Below, piece after piece: positions 28,345-38,235 of a DNA stretch of 64,000 bases (position 1 is the first letter of the stretch; every line of letters begins with the position of its first letter). Source of the DNA: Alphaproteobacteria bacterium. Its GTDB lineage: Bacteria > Pseudomonadota > Alphaproteobacteria > UBA8366 > GCA-2717185. The translations under genes and the position numbers were made by a program. Location of the stretch: positions 682,001 to 746,000 of the forward strand of contig WLWY01000001.1 of the NCBI GenBank assembly GCA_012103325.1, read 5' to 3'. Below the pieces are notes generated by a model. The model worked only from the letters and a program-made list of their open reading frames with translations, searched no databases and was not told the origin of the DNA.

Positions 28345-28806
28345 ATGGTTGCAAGCAAATCAGCTTTGAAGACGGGATACGGTACCGGGCGGCCCAATCC
28401 GATCGACGTTCATGTCGGCAGCCGCGTCCGGTTGCGCCGGACATTGCTGGGTATGAGCCAGGAACGGCTGGGTGACGCAATCGGGTTGACCTTCCAGCAG
28501 GTCCAGAAGTACGAGCGCGGCGCAAACCGGATCGGATCCAGCCGATTGTTCGACCTTTCGCGCGTTCTGGATGTCCCGGTTTCCTTCTTTTTCGATGATA
28601 TGCCCGCGGAAATCGCCGAGCATAGGCCCGGCCAGGAGGCGGGGCTTTCCGATACGTCGACCGAATCCTATGCCGCCGACCCGCTTGCAAAGCGCGAAAC
28701 GTTGGAACTCGTCCGGGCCTATTATCAAATCGACGAACCATCTGTACGGAAACGCCTTTTCGACCTCGCCAAGGCACTCGCGAGCACCAGCGAAAAACAA
28801 GCCTAG
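28345..28806 (+). CDS. XRE family helix-turn-helix regulator
   Basis: Starting at ATG 28345 the product is 153 residues. The Cro/C1-type HTH is at about 15-75: VGSRVRLRRTLLGMSQERLGDAIGLTFQQVQKYERGANRIGSS, broken here only by name, with the FQQVQKYERG recognition part typical. A dimerisation-like tail (VRAYYQIDEPSVRKRLFDLA) follows. Genes of this type sit directly before metK in many alphaproteobacteria, but I know of no proven link to methionine. The longer frame from 28282 lacks HTH support. Confidence 0.88.
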   Translation: MVASKSALKTGYGTGRPNPIDVHVGSRVRLRRTLLGMSQERLGDAIGLTFQQVQKYERGANRIGSSRLFDLSRVLDVPVSFFFDDMPAEIAEHRPGQEAGLSDTSTESYAADPLAKRETLELVRAYYQIDEPSVRKRLFDLAKALASTSEKQA

Positions 28807-28845
28807 GGGCCTTCGCGGCCAAATTCGCCCATTGCGCCAAACCCC

Positions 28846-28874
28846 TTGACGCCTTGCATGAATCTGCGGATAGT
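28846..28874 (+). promoter_or_regulatory. Likely metK promoter
   Basis: TTGACG (28846-28851), 17-bp spacer, GATAGT (28869-28874), giving a leader of about 70 nt before the metK GTG. Confidence 0.4.
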
Positions 28875-28888
28875 CCGGCCCGCCGTAC

Positions 28889-28924
28889 AGCGCCCGGGTG
28901 AGTTGCGGCGCGCTCGGGTTCGCT
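28889..28924 (+). promoter_or_regulatory. metK leader hairpin
   Basis: AGCGCCCG (28889-28896) can pair with CGGG-tt-CGCT (28915-28924), with a two-base bulge, in the inferred metK leader. The ribosome-binding AAGGGGG lies 20 nt downstream. I could not match it to the SAM-I, SAM-II, SAM-V or SAM/SAH riboswitch consensus, so ligand control is only a possibility. Confidence 0.25.
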
Positions 28925-28949
28925 TTCATGCAATCCAAAAGGGGGACTC

Positions 28950-30140
28950 GTGGCAAAAGGCGACTTTCTATTTACGAGCGAATCCGTTTCCGAGGGCCAT
29001 CCTGACAAGGTCAGCGACCGCATCTCCGATGAAGTCGTCGATGCGTTTCTCGATGCCGACCCGCTGTCCCGGGTTGGGTGCGAAACGCTCTGCACGACAA
29101 ACCGCGTCATTCTTGCCGGAGAGGTTCGCGGTCCCACCAGCCTGATCGACGGCTCGGGCCGCGTCGACGCGGACAAGATGGAAGCGCTCGCCCGCGCCGC
29201 CGTCCGCGAGATTGGCTACGAACAGGATGGCTTTCATTGGAAGGATCTGGATTTCCAATGTTACCTGCACGGCCAGTCCGTCGACATTGCGCAGGGCGTT
29301 GACGCCGCGGGCAATAAAGATGAAGGCGCAGGCGACCAAGGCCTGATGTTCGGTTTTGCCTGCCAGGAAACCCCGGCACTGATGCCGGCGGCAATCCATT
29401 TCAGCCATGAAATTCTGCGTAAGATGGCCGAGGCCCGGCATTCCGGTGCGATTTCGGGGCTGGGGCCGGATTCCAAAAGCCAGGTCACATTGCTCTACGA
29501 AAACGGACAGCCAATCCGCGCGACTTCGGTCGTGGTATCGACACAGCATGACGAAGCGCTGGAGCAGGACAAGGTCCGCGAGATCGTCCGCCCCTTCGTA
29601 CTCGACGTGCTGCCGGACGGCTGGATGTGCGAAGAGGACGAGTTCTACGTCAATCCGACGGGCCGGTTCGTCATCGGCGGCCCGGACAGCGATGCGGGTC
29701 TGACCGGACGGAAAATCATTGTCGACACCTATGGCGGCGCCGCGCCGCACGGCGGTGGCGCCTTTTCCGGCAAGGATCCCTCTAAAGTCGACCGGTCTGC
29801 CGCCTACGCCGCGCGGTACGTCGCAAAGAACGTCGTCGCGGCGGGCCTTGCGGACAATTGCGAAATTCAGGTCGCCTATGCGATCGGCGTTTCCAAGCCG
29901 TTATCCTTCTACGTCCATACGAGGGGCAGCGGAACGGTGTCCGACGACAAGCTTGCCAGCGCGATACAGGAGGTCATGGACCTTAGCCCGCGCAATATCC
30001 GCGAGCATCTCAAGCTGAGCAAACCGATCTACGCGCCGACAGCGGCCTACGGGCATTTCGGCCGGGAACCGACAGCGGACGGCGGCTTCTCATGGGAACG
30101 CACCGACCTCGTCGACGATTTGAAAGCCGCACTTACCTGA
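28950..30140 (+). CDS. metK: S-adenosylmethionine synthetase
   Basis: The product is 396 residues from GTG 28950 (AAGGGGG a few nt upstream). It makes SAM from methionine and ATP with triphosphate hydrolysis. Family marks are [20 protein letters not shown], the hexapeptide-type [12 protein letters not shown], and [20 protein letters not shown]. The length and motif order are normal. trmB, a SAM user, follows 7 bp downstream and probably shares the transcript. Confidence 0.98.
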   Translation: MAKGDFLFTSESVSEGHPDKVSDRISDEVVDAFLDADPLSRVGCETLCTTNRVILAGEVRGPTSLIDGSGRVDADKMEALARAAVREIGYEQDGFHWKDLDFQCYLHGQSVDIAQGVDAAGNKDEGAGDQGLMFGFACQETPALMPAAIHFSHEILRKMAEARHSGAISGLGPDSKSQVTLLYENGQPIRATSVVVSTQHDEALEQDKVREIVRPFVLDVLPDGWMCEEDEFYVNPTGRFVIGGPDSDAGLTGRKIIVDTYGGAAPHGGGAFSGKDPSKVDRSAAYAARYVAKNVVAAGLADNCEIQVAYAIGVSKPLSFYVHTRGSGTVSDDKLASAIQEVMDLSPRNIREHLKLSKPIYAPTAAYGHFGREPTADGGFSWERTDLVDDLKAALT

Positions 30141-30147
30141 CCGGACA

Positions 30148-30849
30148 TTGTCTTCCGACGCCGACCAGCAAAGGCGCCTTTTCCGCGGCCGCCGTCATGG
30201 CCGCCGGCTAAGGACCACACAAAAGCGCTTGCTTACGGCGATGTTGCCGGCGCTTTCGGTTGAGATCGACGGCGGCGTTCTGCAGCCGCACAGGCTTTTC
30301 ATGGCACAACCCGACGCGGTGTGGCTTGAAATCGGCTTTGGCGGCGGCGAACATCTCGCAGCGCAAGCGCAGGCGCATCCCGAGGTCGGTTTTATCGGAT
30401 GCGAGCCCTTCATAAACGGTGTCGCACAGCTGTTACAAGCGGTCGAGCGTAACAGCCTGGAGAATATCCGCATATTTCCCGATGACGCACGGCTGCTGCT
30501 CGACGCTCTGCCCGAGGCCTCCGTCGACCGGTGTTTCGTGCTTTTTCCGGACCCTTGGCCAAAACGCCGCCACCAGCGCCGCCGCATCATCTCGCCCGAC
30601 ACGCTCGACGCACTCGCCCGCGTTCTCCGCGACGACGCCGTGTTACGCCTAGCGAGCGACCATAAGGAATACATCCGCTGGATGCTGTTCCACACCATCG
30701 GTCACGGCGCCTTCGACTGGCAGGCGCGCGGCGCGGCGGACTGGCGGGAGCGCCCTCCGGACTGGCCTGCAACGCGCTATGAAGAAAAGGCGGCCACGCG
30801 CGGCGTGGACAGCATCTATCTAGCATTTCGAAGACGGCCACGGGGGTGA
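30148..30849 (+). CDS. trmB: tRNA (guanine-N7-)-methyltransferase TrmB
   Basis: The product is 233 residues. RLFRGRRHGRRLRTTQKRLL near the N-terminus, the SAM-binding WLEIGFGGGEHLAAQA, FIGCEPFINGV, and the diagnostic LFPDPWPKRRHQRRRI are all present. It methylates G46 in the variable loop of tRNAs. The start is TTG 30148, 7 bp after metK. The last part is Arg-rich, as is common. Confidence 0.95.
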   Translation: MSSDADQQRRLFRGRRHGRRLRTTQKRLLTAMLPALSVEIDGGVLQPHRLFMAQPDAVWLEIGFGGGEHLAAQAQAHPEVGFIGCEPFINGVAQLLQAVERNSLENIRIFPDDARLLLDALPEASVDRCFVLFPDPWPKRRHQRRRIISPDTLDALARVLRDDAVLRLASDHKEYIRWMLFHTIGHGAFDWQARGAADWRERPPDWPATRYEEKAATRGVDSIYLAFRRRPRG

Positions 30850-30927
30850 TGGCTTTTGTTGGCAACGCCTCAAACGCGTCACATGCAATTGCCCTGCCCT
30901 GATGAGGTCGGAATTGCGATAAATTGC

Positions 30928-30956
30928 TTGAGAAGCACGGGATTTTGTCCTACATA
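30928..30956 (+). promoter_or_regulatory. Candidate promoter for the rimP-nusA operon
   Basis: TTGAGA (30928-30933), 17-bp spacer, TACATA (30951-30956). The predicted start near 30963 places the 30997-31024 hairpin about 35 nt into the leader. Confidence 0.45.
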
Positions 30957-30996
30957 GCGGTGTAATCCCATAAACCGTTAGTTCGGTTAGCGTCGT

Positions 30997-31024
30997 GGGT
31001 GGGCCCGGTGGCCCGCCCTTTTTT
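30997..31024 (+). terminator. Terminator-like hairpin in the rimP-nusA leader (attenuator candidate)
   Basis: GGGTGGGCC (30997-31005), loop CGGT, GGCCCGCCC (31010-31018), then six T (31019-31024). This is a textbook intrinsic terminator 22 bp before the rimP start, downstream of the likely operon promoter. It may end trmB read-through, control entry into rimP-nusA, or both. Confidence 0.8.
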
Positions 31025-31046
31025 AATTCCGTTCGGGAGCGGAGAT

Positions 31047-31535
31047 TTGGACCCAGCGAAGCGCGTCGAAACGATCATAACGCCCACTCTGAACGAGATG
31101 GGCTTTGACGTGGTGCGCGTGCATCTTTCCGGCGCGCAGCGCCAGACGCTACAGATCATGGCGGAGCGGCAGGACAATGCCGATATGACAGTTGAACATT
31201 GCGCCGCGATCAGCCGGGCGATTTCCGCGCTCATGGAGGTCGAAGACCCAATAAAGGGCAGCTACACCCTTGAGGTCAGCTCGCCCGGGCTGGACCGGCC
31301 GCTCACGCGGCCAAAGGATTTTCAGCGGTTTGCCGGGCTAGAGGCGAGAGTGGAATTGAGTCGCCCGATCGAGGGAAGAAAGCGATTTCGCGGCCTTATC
31401 GTCGGACTATCCGACGATATTGTCCAACTGAACATGGAAGGACAAGCCGTCGATATTCCGTTCGCGGATATCGACCGGGCCAAGCTTATCATGACCGACG
31501 AGTTGCTGGCACTTGGCGGCGCAACAAGACATTAA
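31047..31535 (+). CDS. rimP: Ribosome maturation factor RimP
   Basis: I start at TTG 31047 (GGGAG 7 nt upstream), giving 162 residues beginning LDPAKRVETIITPTLNEMG; the frame upstream runs through the terminator hairpin. The N-terminal domain has DVVRVHLSG and LEVSSPGLDRPLTRPKDF, the RimP signature, followed by an Sm-like C-terminal domain. RimP helps 30S subunit assembly. It leads the rimP-nusA-ylxR-infB operon. Confidence 0.96.
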   Translation: MDPAKRVETIITPTLNEMGFDVVRVHLSGAQRQTLQIMAERQDNADMTVEHCAAISRAISALMEVEDPIKGSYTLEVSSPGLDRPLTRPKDFQRFAGLEARVELSRPIEGRKRFRGLIVGLSDDIVQLNMEGQAVDIPFADIDRAKLIMTDELLALGGATRH

Positions 31536-31576
31536 GAACACGATACTAAGAACCCGTGCGAGAGGCGGATAGGAAT

Positions 31577-33196
31577 ATGGATACCATTGCGCACTTAACA
31601 ATGGAAATTTTGCAGGTCGCCGATACGGTTGCCCGCGACAAGGGCATCGATCGCGAACAAGTGCTCGAAGCCATGGAGCAGGCAATCCAAAAGGCGGGCC
31701 GGACGAAATATGGCCTGGAGCACGATATTCGTGCGACGATCGACCGTAAGACAGGCGCGATACAGCTCGCCCGCTATCTGGAAGTCGTCGACGAAGTGGA
31801 AAACGAGGCCACTCAGCTGACGCCGGATCAGGCCAAGCAAAGAAAACCCGATGCGGTGGCCGGTGAGTTCCTGGTCGATCCCCTGCCGCCAATCGACTTC
31901 GGACGGATCGCCGCGCAAACCGCAAAACAGGTCATCGTTCAACGGGTCCGCGAGGCGGAGCGCGAGCGGCAGTTTGAAGAGTACAAGGACCGCGTCGGAG
32001 AAATCGTCAACGGTCTCGTCAAGCGCGTCGAGTTTGGCAATGTGACGGTCGACCTTGGGCGCGCGGAAGGCGTGTTGCGGCGTGATGAATTTCTGCCGCG
32101 CGAACACTTTCGGCGTAACGAGCGGGTACGCGCCTATATCTATGACGTGCGTCAGGAACCGCGGGGGCCACAGATTTTCCTGTCACGGACTCATCCGCAG
32201 TTCATGGCCAAGCTGTTCGCCCAGGAAGTCCCTGAAATATATGATGGAATCATCGAGATCGATGCCGTCGCCCGCGACGCAGGAAGCCGCGCGAAAATTG
32301 CCGTGCATTCCAACGACAGCAGTATCGACCCCGTCGGGGCCTGCGTCGGCATGCGGGGCAGCCGCGTTCAGGCCGTCGTATCGGAGCTTCAGGGCGAGAA
32401 GATCGATATTATTCCCTGGTCGCCGGATCCGGCGACCTTCGTCGTCAATGCCCTTGCGCCGGCCGAAGTCGCGAAGATCGTTCTCGATGAAGACCAGAAC
32501 AAGATTGAGGTCGTCGTCCCCGACGATCAGCTTAGCCTGGCAATTGGCCGGCGCGGACAGAACGTACGTCTGGCATCGATGCTGACCGGCTGGGACATCG
32601 ATATTTTGACGGAAGAGGAAGAATCGGAACGGCGCCAGAAGGAGTTCCTGTCACGCAGCGAACGCTTTATCCAGGCGCTCGACGTCGATGAAGTAATCGC
32701 CCATCTGCTGGTGACGGAGGGTTTCTCGTCCGTCGAGGAAGTCGCCTATGTACCGGTCGAGGATGTATCTTCGATCGAAGGGTTCGATGGGGACCTCGCG
32801 GGCGAACTGCAGCAGCGCGCGCGCAACTTCCTGGAGGCGGAAAGCGACCGCCTGGCGGAGGAGCGCCGTAACCTCGGCGTGACCGACGAGCTAGCCGCGT
32901 TGCCGGGCCTGAAAGGTACCATGCTTGTGCGACTGGGCGAGGGAGAAATCAAAACGCTAGAGGATTTCGCCGATCTTGCGTCCGACGAACTGATCGATTC
33001 GCAAGAAGGAATTCTCGCATCGTTCGAGATCCGAGAATCCGAAGCGAACGAATTGATTATGAAGGCGCGAGTCGCCGCAGGCTGGTTTACCGAGGAAGAG
33101 CTGCGAGCAGCCGAACTCGAGAAACTGGCGGAAGAAGAGCGCGCGGCTGCGGAAGCCGAGAGCGCCGCCGAGCTTGCAATGCAGGGAGGATCGTAA
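31577..33196 (+). CDS. nusA: Transcription elongation/termination factor NusA
   Basis: Starting at ATG 31577 gives 539 residues. The order is the N-terminal RNAP-binding domain (about 1-130), an S1 domain (about 135-200, VNGLVKRVEFGNVTVDLGRAEGVL), two KH domains (GSRAKIAVHSND, GACVGMRGSRVQAV, and LAIGRRGQNVRLASMLTGWDI) and acidic C-terminal repeats. NusA slows RNA polymerase and takes part in termination and antitermination, which makes the terminator hairpin in its own operon leader notable. The 3' end overlaps the ylxR-like gene by 23 nt. Confidence 0.97.
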   Translation: MDTIAHLTMEILQVADTVARDKGIDREQVLEAMEQAIQKAGRTKYGLEHDIRATIDRKTGAIQLARYLEVVDEVENEATQLTPDQAKQRKPDAVAGEFLVDPLPPIDFGRIAAQTAKQVIVQRVREAERERQFEEYKDRVGEIVNGLVKRVEFGNVTVDLGRAEGVLRRDEFLPREHFRRNERVRAYIYDVRQEPRGPQIFLSRTHPQFMAKLFAQEVPEIYDGIIEIDAVARDAGSRAKIAVHSNDSSIDPVGACVGMRGSRVQAVVSELQGEKIDIIPWSPDPATFVVNALAPAEVAKIVLDEDQNKIEVVVPDDQLSLAIGRRGQNVRLASMLTGWDIDILTEEEESERRQKEFLSRSERFIQALDVDEVIAHLLVTEGFSSVEEVAYVPVEDVSSIEGFDGDLAGELQQRARNFLEAESDRLAEERRNLGVTDELAALPGLKGTMLVRLGEGEIKTLEDFADLASDELIDSQEGILASFEIRESEANELIMKARVAAGWFTEEELRAAELEKLAEEERAAAEAESAAELAMQGGS

Positions 33197-33854
33197 GGCG
33201 GAACCTTCAACCAATACTGCAAGCGACACGACCAAACCTCGCAAGACGGGGCAGGACCGGGAGGATCGTAAACCATCCCGGCGATGTATCGTGTCGAACC
33301 GATGCCTACCCTCATTCGAGATGGTGCGTTTTGTCGTCGGACCGGATAATATGGTCGTGCCGGACATCGCTGGCCGTTTGCCCGGACGAGGAATTTGGTT
33401 GAGCGCCGACCGGAATACCATTAAGACGGCGTGTGCACGGCATCTTTTTGCCCGCGCGGCGAAAAAGTCGGTTGAGGTCGATGACCGGTTGGCCGAACAG
33501 GTCGAGGCTTTGCTGGCGCGCCGCTGCACGGAGTTGCTCGGCTTGGCGCGGCGGGCAGGTCAGGCGGTCGCGGGATTTGCGAAGGTGCAAGGCTGGTTGC
33601 GGGGCGGACAGGCTACGCTCCTTCTTGGCGCGTCCGACGGGTCGATGGATGGCCGGGACAAACTGCGGCGCATCGCTCGCGATCTGCCGGTGGTTAGCCT
33701 TCTGAGCGCAGCCGAGCTTGGCGCTGTGTTCGGCCGAGATCAGACCGTTCACGTCGCCGTGGCTCCCGGCGGCTTGGCGGATAGTATTGTTGAGACCGCG
33801 GCGCGGTTGTCCGGTTTCCGTTGCATACCGGAATACAGGAAAAGCGATGAGTGA
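33174..33854 (+). CDS. YlxR-L7Ae fusion RNA-binding protein (DUF448)
   Basis: The product is 226 residues from TTG 33174; the exact start is unsure because the first 35 residues are low-complexity. The YlxR domain (about 35-105) has [19 protein letters not shown] and [18 protein letters not shown], although the usual R-x-C-x-x-(C/T) motif is RRCIVS here. The C-terminal half (about 118-205; [28 protein letters not shown]) is L7Ae-like. Alphaproteobacteria commonly fuse these two, which in Bacillus are separate YlxR and YlxQ genes in the same operon. It overlaps infB by 8 nt. Confidence 0.88.
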   Translation: MQCREDRKAEPSTNTASDTTKPRKTGQDREDRKPSRRCIVSNRCLPSFEMVRFVVGPDNMVVPDIAGRLPGRGIWLSADRNTIKTACARHLFARAAKKSVEVDDRLAEQVEALLARRCTELLGLARRAGQAVAGFAKVQGWLRGGQATLLLGASDGSMDGRDKLRRIARDLPVVSLLSAAELGAVFGRDQTVHVAVAPGGLADSIVETAARLSGFRCIPEYRKSDE

Positions 33855-36393
33855 AAGTAAGACGCAAGAAAGCAAGCTAAGCCTGAACAAGCCAGGCCGG
33901 CTGGAGCTTAAGAAAACCGTCGAGACCGGACAGGTTCGGCAGAGCTTTAGCCATGGCCGCACCAAAGCGGTCACGGTGGAGGTAAAGCGGAAGCGGACTT
34001 TCGAGCGCGGCACAACCGGCGGCATGCAGGAAGTAAAGGCGAATGCGGAAGCGCAGGCCTTTAAAGACGGTGGCGCCGGTGGTGGTGCCCAAGCGAGCCT
34101 GACAGAGGACGAGCGCGCAACGCGATTGCGCGCGGTCCACGGCGCCGCGGAAGACGCTGAAAAGCGCAAACTGGAAGACGCCGAACGGCAGCGCCAGGAA
34201 GAAGAAGCAAAAAAGCAGAAAGCCGAGGAAGAAGCCCGCCGGGCGGAAGAGGAAGCGCGGCGCAAAGCCGACGAGGAAACCCGCCGGCAAACCGAGGCCG
34301 AGGAAACGCCGGCGGCCGCCAAAGATCCGGCGGAGGTCGAAGCCGCCCTCGAGCGCACGCGGAGTGCGCCGGCGCGTAAAGCAGCGACACCGAGCGACGA
34401 AGAGGAAGCTGTCCGTGGGCGCCGCAGCGTCGGCAAGGCCGACCCCAAACGGACCCAAACATTGCGGGCACGCCAAGAACCGCGGCGGCGTTCCAGCAAA
34501 TTGACGATCACGCAAGCGTTGGAATCCGAAGACGGTACGCTGGAACGGGCACGCAGCATCGCATCGCTGAAACGCGCGCGGGAGCGTGAAAAGCAGCGGG
34601 CGCGGCAGCTTGCCGGTGAATTGGATTCGGCGAACATCGTGCGCGATGTCGTCATTCCGGAAACGATCACCGTTGCTGACTTGGCGAACCGCATGGCGGT
34701 ACGCGGAACGGACGTTATCAAAACACTGATGAAGTCCGGCGTTATGGCAACGACCAACCAGATTATCGATGCCGACACGGCGGAGCTCGTTGTGGCCGAG
34801 TTTGGCCATCGCGTCCGGCGTGTTTCGGAGTCCGATGTCGAAATCGGCCTGGACGGCACTCCTGACCAGGAAGAATCTCTGGTCTCTCGCGCCCCGATCG
34901 TAACGGTCATGGGTCATGTCGATCACGGCAAGACCTCGCTGCTTGACGCTTTGCGGAAAACCGATGTTGCAGCGGGTGAAGCAGGCGGCATTACGCAACA
35001 TATCGGCGCCTATCAGGTGCGGCTGTCGAGCGGTGCGGAAATCACGTTCCTCGACACCCCAGGCCACGAGGCGTTCACGTCGATGCGGGCCCGCGGCGCC
35101 AGCGTCACCGATTTGGTTGTGTTGGTGATTGCGGCAGAAGACAGCGTGCAGCCGCAGACGGCCGAGGCGATAAGTCATGCCAAGGCCGCGGAAGTGCCGA
35201 TCATCGTCGCCATCAACAAGATCGACCGGCCGGATGCAGATCCGAACCGCATCCGCAACGAATTGTTGTCGCATGAGATTGTCGTCGAAAGTCTTGGCGG
35301 CGATGTCCAGGATGTGGAAATCTCCGCGACCGAGGGGACCAATCTCGACAAGCTCGAAGAAGCCATCATCCTGCAAGCGGAACTGATGGAGTTGAGCGCA
35401 AATCCCGATCGCCCCGGACAAGGCGCGGTCGTCGAAGCGCGTTTGGAGCGGGGCCGTGGCGCCGTCGCAACATTGCTGGTGCAGCGGGGGACGCTGAAGA
35501 TCGGCGACATTTTCGTCGCCGGCGCCGAATGGGGCCGCGTCCGCGCGTTGATCAACGATCGCGGCGAAAATATCAAGGAAGCGGGGCCGTCAATCCCGGT
35601 AGAAATTCTCGGACTCCAGGGCGCGCCTGGTGCAGGCGATGACTTCGCCGTCGTTGAAGACGAAGCGCGCGCGCGGGAAATCGCCGAATACCGCAAACGC
35701 AAGGCACGCAATACGCAGATCGCCGCCGGCGCACGTGGCACCCTTGAACAGTTATTCGACCAGATCAAGGAAGGCGAAGCGGCAACGGCAACGGTCCTGC
35801 TTAAGGGCGACGTCCAAGGTTCGGTCGAAGCGATCAATGCCGCGTTGCAGAAGATGGGGACCGACGAAGTCGAATTCTCGATCCTGCATTCCGGGGTCGG
35901 CGGCATTACCGAATCCGATATCGGGCTTGCCGCTGCCTCTCAAGCAGTCATTCTCGGCTTCAATGTCCGCGCCAACCCGCAGGCCCGCGAGATGGCCAAG
36001 CGTGAGGGTGTCGATATTCGCTACTACTCGATCATCTACGACTTGATCGACGATATGAAGCAATTGCTGGGCGGCCTTCTGGCGCCGGAAATCAGACAGA
36101 ACTTCATTGGCTACGCCGATGTCCGCGAGGTGTTCAACATCACAAAGGTCGGCAAGGTCGCCGGCTGCTACGTCACGGAAGGTGTCATTCGCCGCGGCAC
36201 AAAATGCCGGCTGTTGCGTGACCAGGTCGTGGTGTTTGACGGCAATCTGAAAACCTTGCGCCGTTTCAAGGATGATGTCCGCGAAGTGCAGAATAACTTC
36301 GAGTGTGGCATAGCGTTCGAAAACTATCATGACATCAGACAAGGCGATGTCATCGAATGCTATGAAGTCCAAGAGGTGAAGCGGGAGCTCTGA
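33847..36393 (+). CDS. infB: Translation initiation factor IF-2
   Basis: I start at ATG 33847, overlapping the previous stop, giving 848 residues beginning [17 protein letters not shown]. The N-terminus (about 1-260) is a charged, Lys/Glu/Ala-rich coil with IF2 N-terminal motifs. The G domain has [18 protein letters not shown] (P loop), [12 protein letters not shown] and NKIDRPDA, starting near residue 350. Domains II, III and the C-terminal fMet-tRNA domain complete it. IF-2 is the GTPase that places initiator tRNA in the P site. Confidence 0.98.
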   Translation: MSESKTQESKLSLNKPGRLELKKTVETGQVRQSFSHGRTKAVTVEVKRKRTFERGTTGGMQEVKANAEAQAFKDGGAGGGAQASLTEDERATRLRAVHGAAEDAEKRKLEDAERQRQEEEAKKQKAEEEARRAEEEARRKADEETRRQTEAEETPAAAKDPAEVEAALERTRSAPARKAATPSDEEEAVRGRRSVGKADPKRTQTLRARQEPRRRSSKLTITQALESEDGTLERARSIASLKRAREREKQRARQLAGELDSANIVRDVVIPETITVADLANRMAVRGTDVIKTLMKSGVMATTNQIIDADTAELVVAEFGHRVRRVSESDVEIGLDGTPDQEESLVSRAPIVTVMGHVDHGKTSLLDALRKTDVAAGEAGGITQHIGAYQVRLSSGAEITFLDTPGHEAFTSMRARGASVTDLVVLVIAAEDSVQPQTAEAISHAKAAEVPIIVAINKIDRPDADPNRIRNELLSHEIVVESLGGDVQDVEISATEGTNLDKLEEAIILQAELMELSANPDRPGQGAVVEARLERGRGAVATLLVQRGTLKIGDIFVAGAEWGRVRALINDRGENIKEAGPSIPVEILGLQGAPGAGDDFAVVEDEARAREIAEYRKRKARNTQIAAGARGTLEQLFDQIKEGEAATATVLLKGDVQGSVEAINAALQKMGTDEVEFSILHSGVGGITESDIGLAAASQAVILGFNVRANPQAREMAKREGVDIRYYSIIYDLIDDMKQLLGGLLAPEIRQNFIGYADVREVFNITKVGKVAGCYVTEGVIRRGTKCRLLRDQVVVFDGNLKTLRRFKDDVREVQNNFECGIAFENYHDIRQGDVIECYEVQEVKREL

Positions 36394-36453
36394 TCCGTCG
36401 TTTTTCGCACCGCGGCTGGTTGTGCAGCCCCGTACGGACGGGTCCCTTAGATC

Positions 36454-36849
36454 ATGGCTAAAAACAAGACACGGACACAGCGGCAATTGCGCGTGGGAGA
36501 AGCGCTGCGGCACGCACTCGCAGGCGTATTCGAGCGCGGCGCCCTGCGGGATCCCGCGCTGCGTAATGTTTCGATTACCGTAACCGAAGTCCGCGCCAGC
36601 CCAGATTTGACCAACGCCACCGTATTCGTGATGCCGCTCGGCGGCGACGCCGCCGACGACATTGTGGAGGCCCTAAGCCGCGCCGCGCCGTTCCTGCGCA
36701 GCACGGTCGGAAAGGAGGTCGAGCTGCGGCACGTACCCCGGCTGACGTTCGAGATCGACCGCAGCTTCGGTCAGGCCGACCAAATCGATACGCTGCTGCG
36801 GAATCCTCGCGTCGCGCGCGACCTCAGCGGGGATCAGAATGAGCCGTAA
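36454..36849 (+). CDS. rbfA: Ribosome-binding factor A
   Basis: The product is 131 residues with a KH-type fold: RQLRVGEALRHALAGVFERG at the N-terminus, VSITVTEVRASPDLTNATVFVMPLGG and the conserved LRHVPRLTFEIDRSF near the end. RbfA binds free 30S subunits and promotes 16S 5'-helix maturation. It overlaps truB by 11 nt and follows infB by 60 bp. Confidence 0.96.
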   Translation: MAKNKTRTQRQLRVGEALRHALAGVFERGALRDPALRNVSITVTEVRASPDLTNATVFVMPLGGDAADDIVEALSRAAPFLRSTVGKEVELRHVPRLTFEIDRSFGQADQIDTLLRNPRVARDLSGDQNEP

Positions 36850-37765
36850 GCGGCGCGGCAGGCCCGTGAATGGCTGGCTCGTCATCGACAAGCCTGGCGG
36901 CATGACATCGACGGCCGTCGTCAACAAAGTGAAATGGCTGTACGACGCCCGCAAAGCGGGGCATGGCGGCACACTCGACCCCATGGCGACCGGGCTGCTG
37001 CCGATTGCCTTCGGAGAAGCGACGAAAACCGTGGCCCACGTCATGGACAGCCCAAAATCCTATTGCTTCACGCTGCGCTGGGGCATCGAAACCGATACCG
37101 ACGATGCGGAAGGCGATCCCATTGAAGAAAGCGCATCCCGGCCCCGCCGTGCGGCGGTGGAGGAGGCTCTGAGCCGTTTTACTGGCAGAATCGAACAGAT
37201 TCCCCCGAAATACTCAGCGATCAAGATCGACGGCGCCCGTGCCTACGATCTTGCCCGCGCCGATAAGCCAGTGGACCTTAAAGCGCGGGAGATCGATATC
37301 TACGATATTCGTGTCCTTGCGGCACCCGATCCGGACCATATGGAGTTTTCTGTCCGGAGCGGAAAAGGCGCCTATATGCGGGCGCTGGCCCGAGATATTG
37401 CGCGCGCTGTCGGTACTTTTGGGCACATTTCGGCGCTTCGGCGCACAACAGTCGGTCCATTTGACGCAGCGGACGCGATTTCGCTGGACGAATTGGAGTC
37501 AATTGGTCAAATTGCGGCCCGTGAGCAGAAATTGCTGCCGATCGAGACCGCGCTGGACGACATCCCGGCGCTGGCCGTGACCGACAGCGAAGCGGCGCGT
37601 CTGAGAAATGGTCAGGCGGTATCGCTGCTGCGAAGAGTTGATCTTCAACGTATTGCCGCGTTTGAAAGCGGCGATACCGTTCTCGCGAAATCGAGGACCA
37701 AGCCCGTGGCGCTTGTGCGTTACGCGGCCGGCGAAGTGAAGCCGTTTCGCGTCTTAAATCTTTAA
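36839..37765 (+). CDS. truB: tRNA pseudouridine55 synthase TruB
   Basis: The product is 308 residues. The catalytic motif GGTLDPMATGLLPIAFG contains the Asp nucleophile, with VNGWLVIDKPGGMTSTAVV before it and QIPPKYSAIKIDGARAYDLAR after it. The C-terminal PUA-like region carries AVTDSEAARLRNGQAV. TruB makes pseudouridine 55 in the T loop of most tRNAs. It is followed by rpsO after 15 bp. Confidence 0.97.
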   Translation: MSRKRRGRPVNGWLVIDKPGGMTSTAVVNKVKWLYDARKAGHGGTLDPMATGLLPIAFGEATKTVAHVMDSPKSYCFTLRWGIETDTDDAEGDPIEESASRPRRAAVEEALSRFTGRIEQIPPKYSAIKIDGARAYDLARADKPVDLKAREIDIYDIRVLAAPDPDHMEFSVRSGKGAYMRALARDIARAVGTFGHISALRRTTVGPFDAADAISLDELESIGQIAAREQKLLPIETALDDIPALAVTDSEAARLRNGQAVSLLRRVDLQRIAAFESGDTVLAKSRTKPVALVRYAAGEVKPFRVLNL

Positions 37766-37780
37766 TTCAAGGAGTATCCG

Positions 37781-38050
37781 ATGTCGATTACTGCAGAAAG
37801 AAAACAGGAGCTCATCGGTGAGTACGCGATAAAATCCGGCGACACGGGGTCCCCGGAAGTTCAGGTCGCGGTTCTTACCGAACGGATCAAGAATCTGACC
37901 GAGCACCTGAAGACGCACAAAAAGGATTTCCATTCCCGCCGCGGCCTTTTGATTATGGTCGGACAAAGGCGTCGCCTGCTCGATTACACCAGGCGGAAGA
38001 GTCAGGAACGGTACGAAACGCTTATCAAAAGATTGGATCTGCGGCGCTAA
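37781..38050 (+). CDS. rpsO: 30S ribosomal protein S15
   Basis: The product is 89 residues, the universal S15 length. The motif order is [40 protein letters not shown], then [20 protein letters not shown], and the RNA-binding His-Ser-Arg-Arg is intact. S15 binds 16S rRNA at the h20-h22 junction. AAGGAG lies 7 nt before the ATG. It is followed by pnp, with two hairpins in between. Confidence 0.98.
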   Translation: MSITAERKQELIGEYAIKSGDTGSPEVQVAVLTERIKNLTEHLKTHKKDFHSRRGLLIMVGQRRRLLDYTRRKSQERYETLIKRLDLRR

Positions 38051-38063
38051 CGGCGCCGGCGTA

Positions 38064-38108
38064 TCGGGACAGGCACAATGCGAGGCAATGACCCGCGCCA
38101 TGTCCCGA
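38064..38108 (+). promoter_or_regulatory. Hairpin behind rpsO
   Basis: TCGGGACA (38064-38071) pairs exactly with TGTCCCGA (38101-38108). An A run, not a T run, follows on the plus strand, so it is unlikely to be a plus-strand terminator; mRNA processing or 3'-end protection is more plausible. Confidence 0.4.
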
Positions 38109-38173
38109 AAAAATATGGAAACTAAAAAGGGAGCCAGGTTGAGTTCCGTCCGCCACAGGGCGCGGCGGCAACA

Positions 38174-38201
38174 ACATATGCGGGCACGGGTCCGCCTATG
38201 T
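38174..38201 (+). promoter_or_regulatory. pnp leader hairpin
   Basis: ACATATGCGG (38174-38183) and CCGCCTATGT (38192-38201), 9 of 10 pairs, loop of 8 nt, 34 bp before the pnp ATG. In enterobacteria the rpsO-pnp leader folds into a stem cut by RNase III through which PNPase represses itself; this stem is in the matching position. Confidence 0.45.
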
Positions 38202-38235
38202 GGCTTTCCGAACGATCGTATGTGAAGGAATATAA

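Noticed and set aside
28875..28949. SAM riboswitch in the metK leader
   Set aside because: A hairpin exists, but the conserved bases of SAM-I, SAM-II, SAM-V and SAM/SAH could not be recognised.
33312..35421. Two long minus-strand frames opposite ylxR and infB
   Set aside because: Low-complexity Ser/Arg- and Phe/Arg-rich shadows of the charged IF-2 N-terminus.
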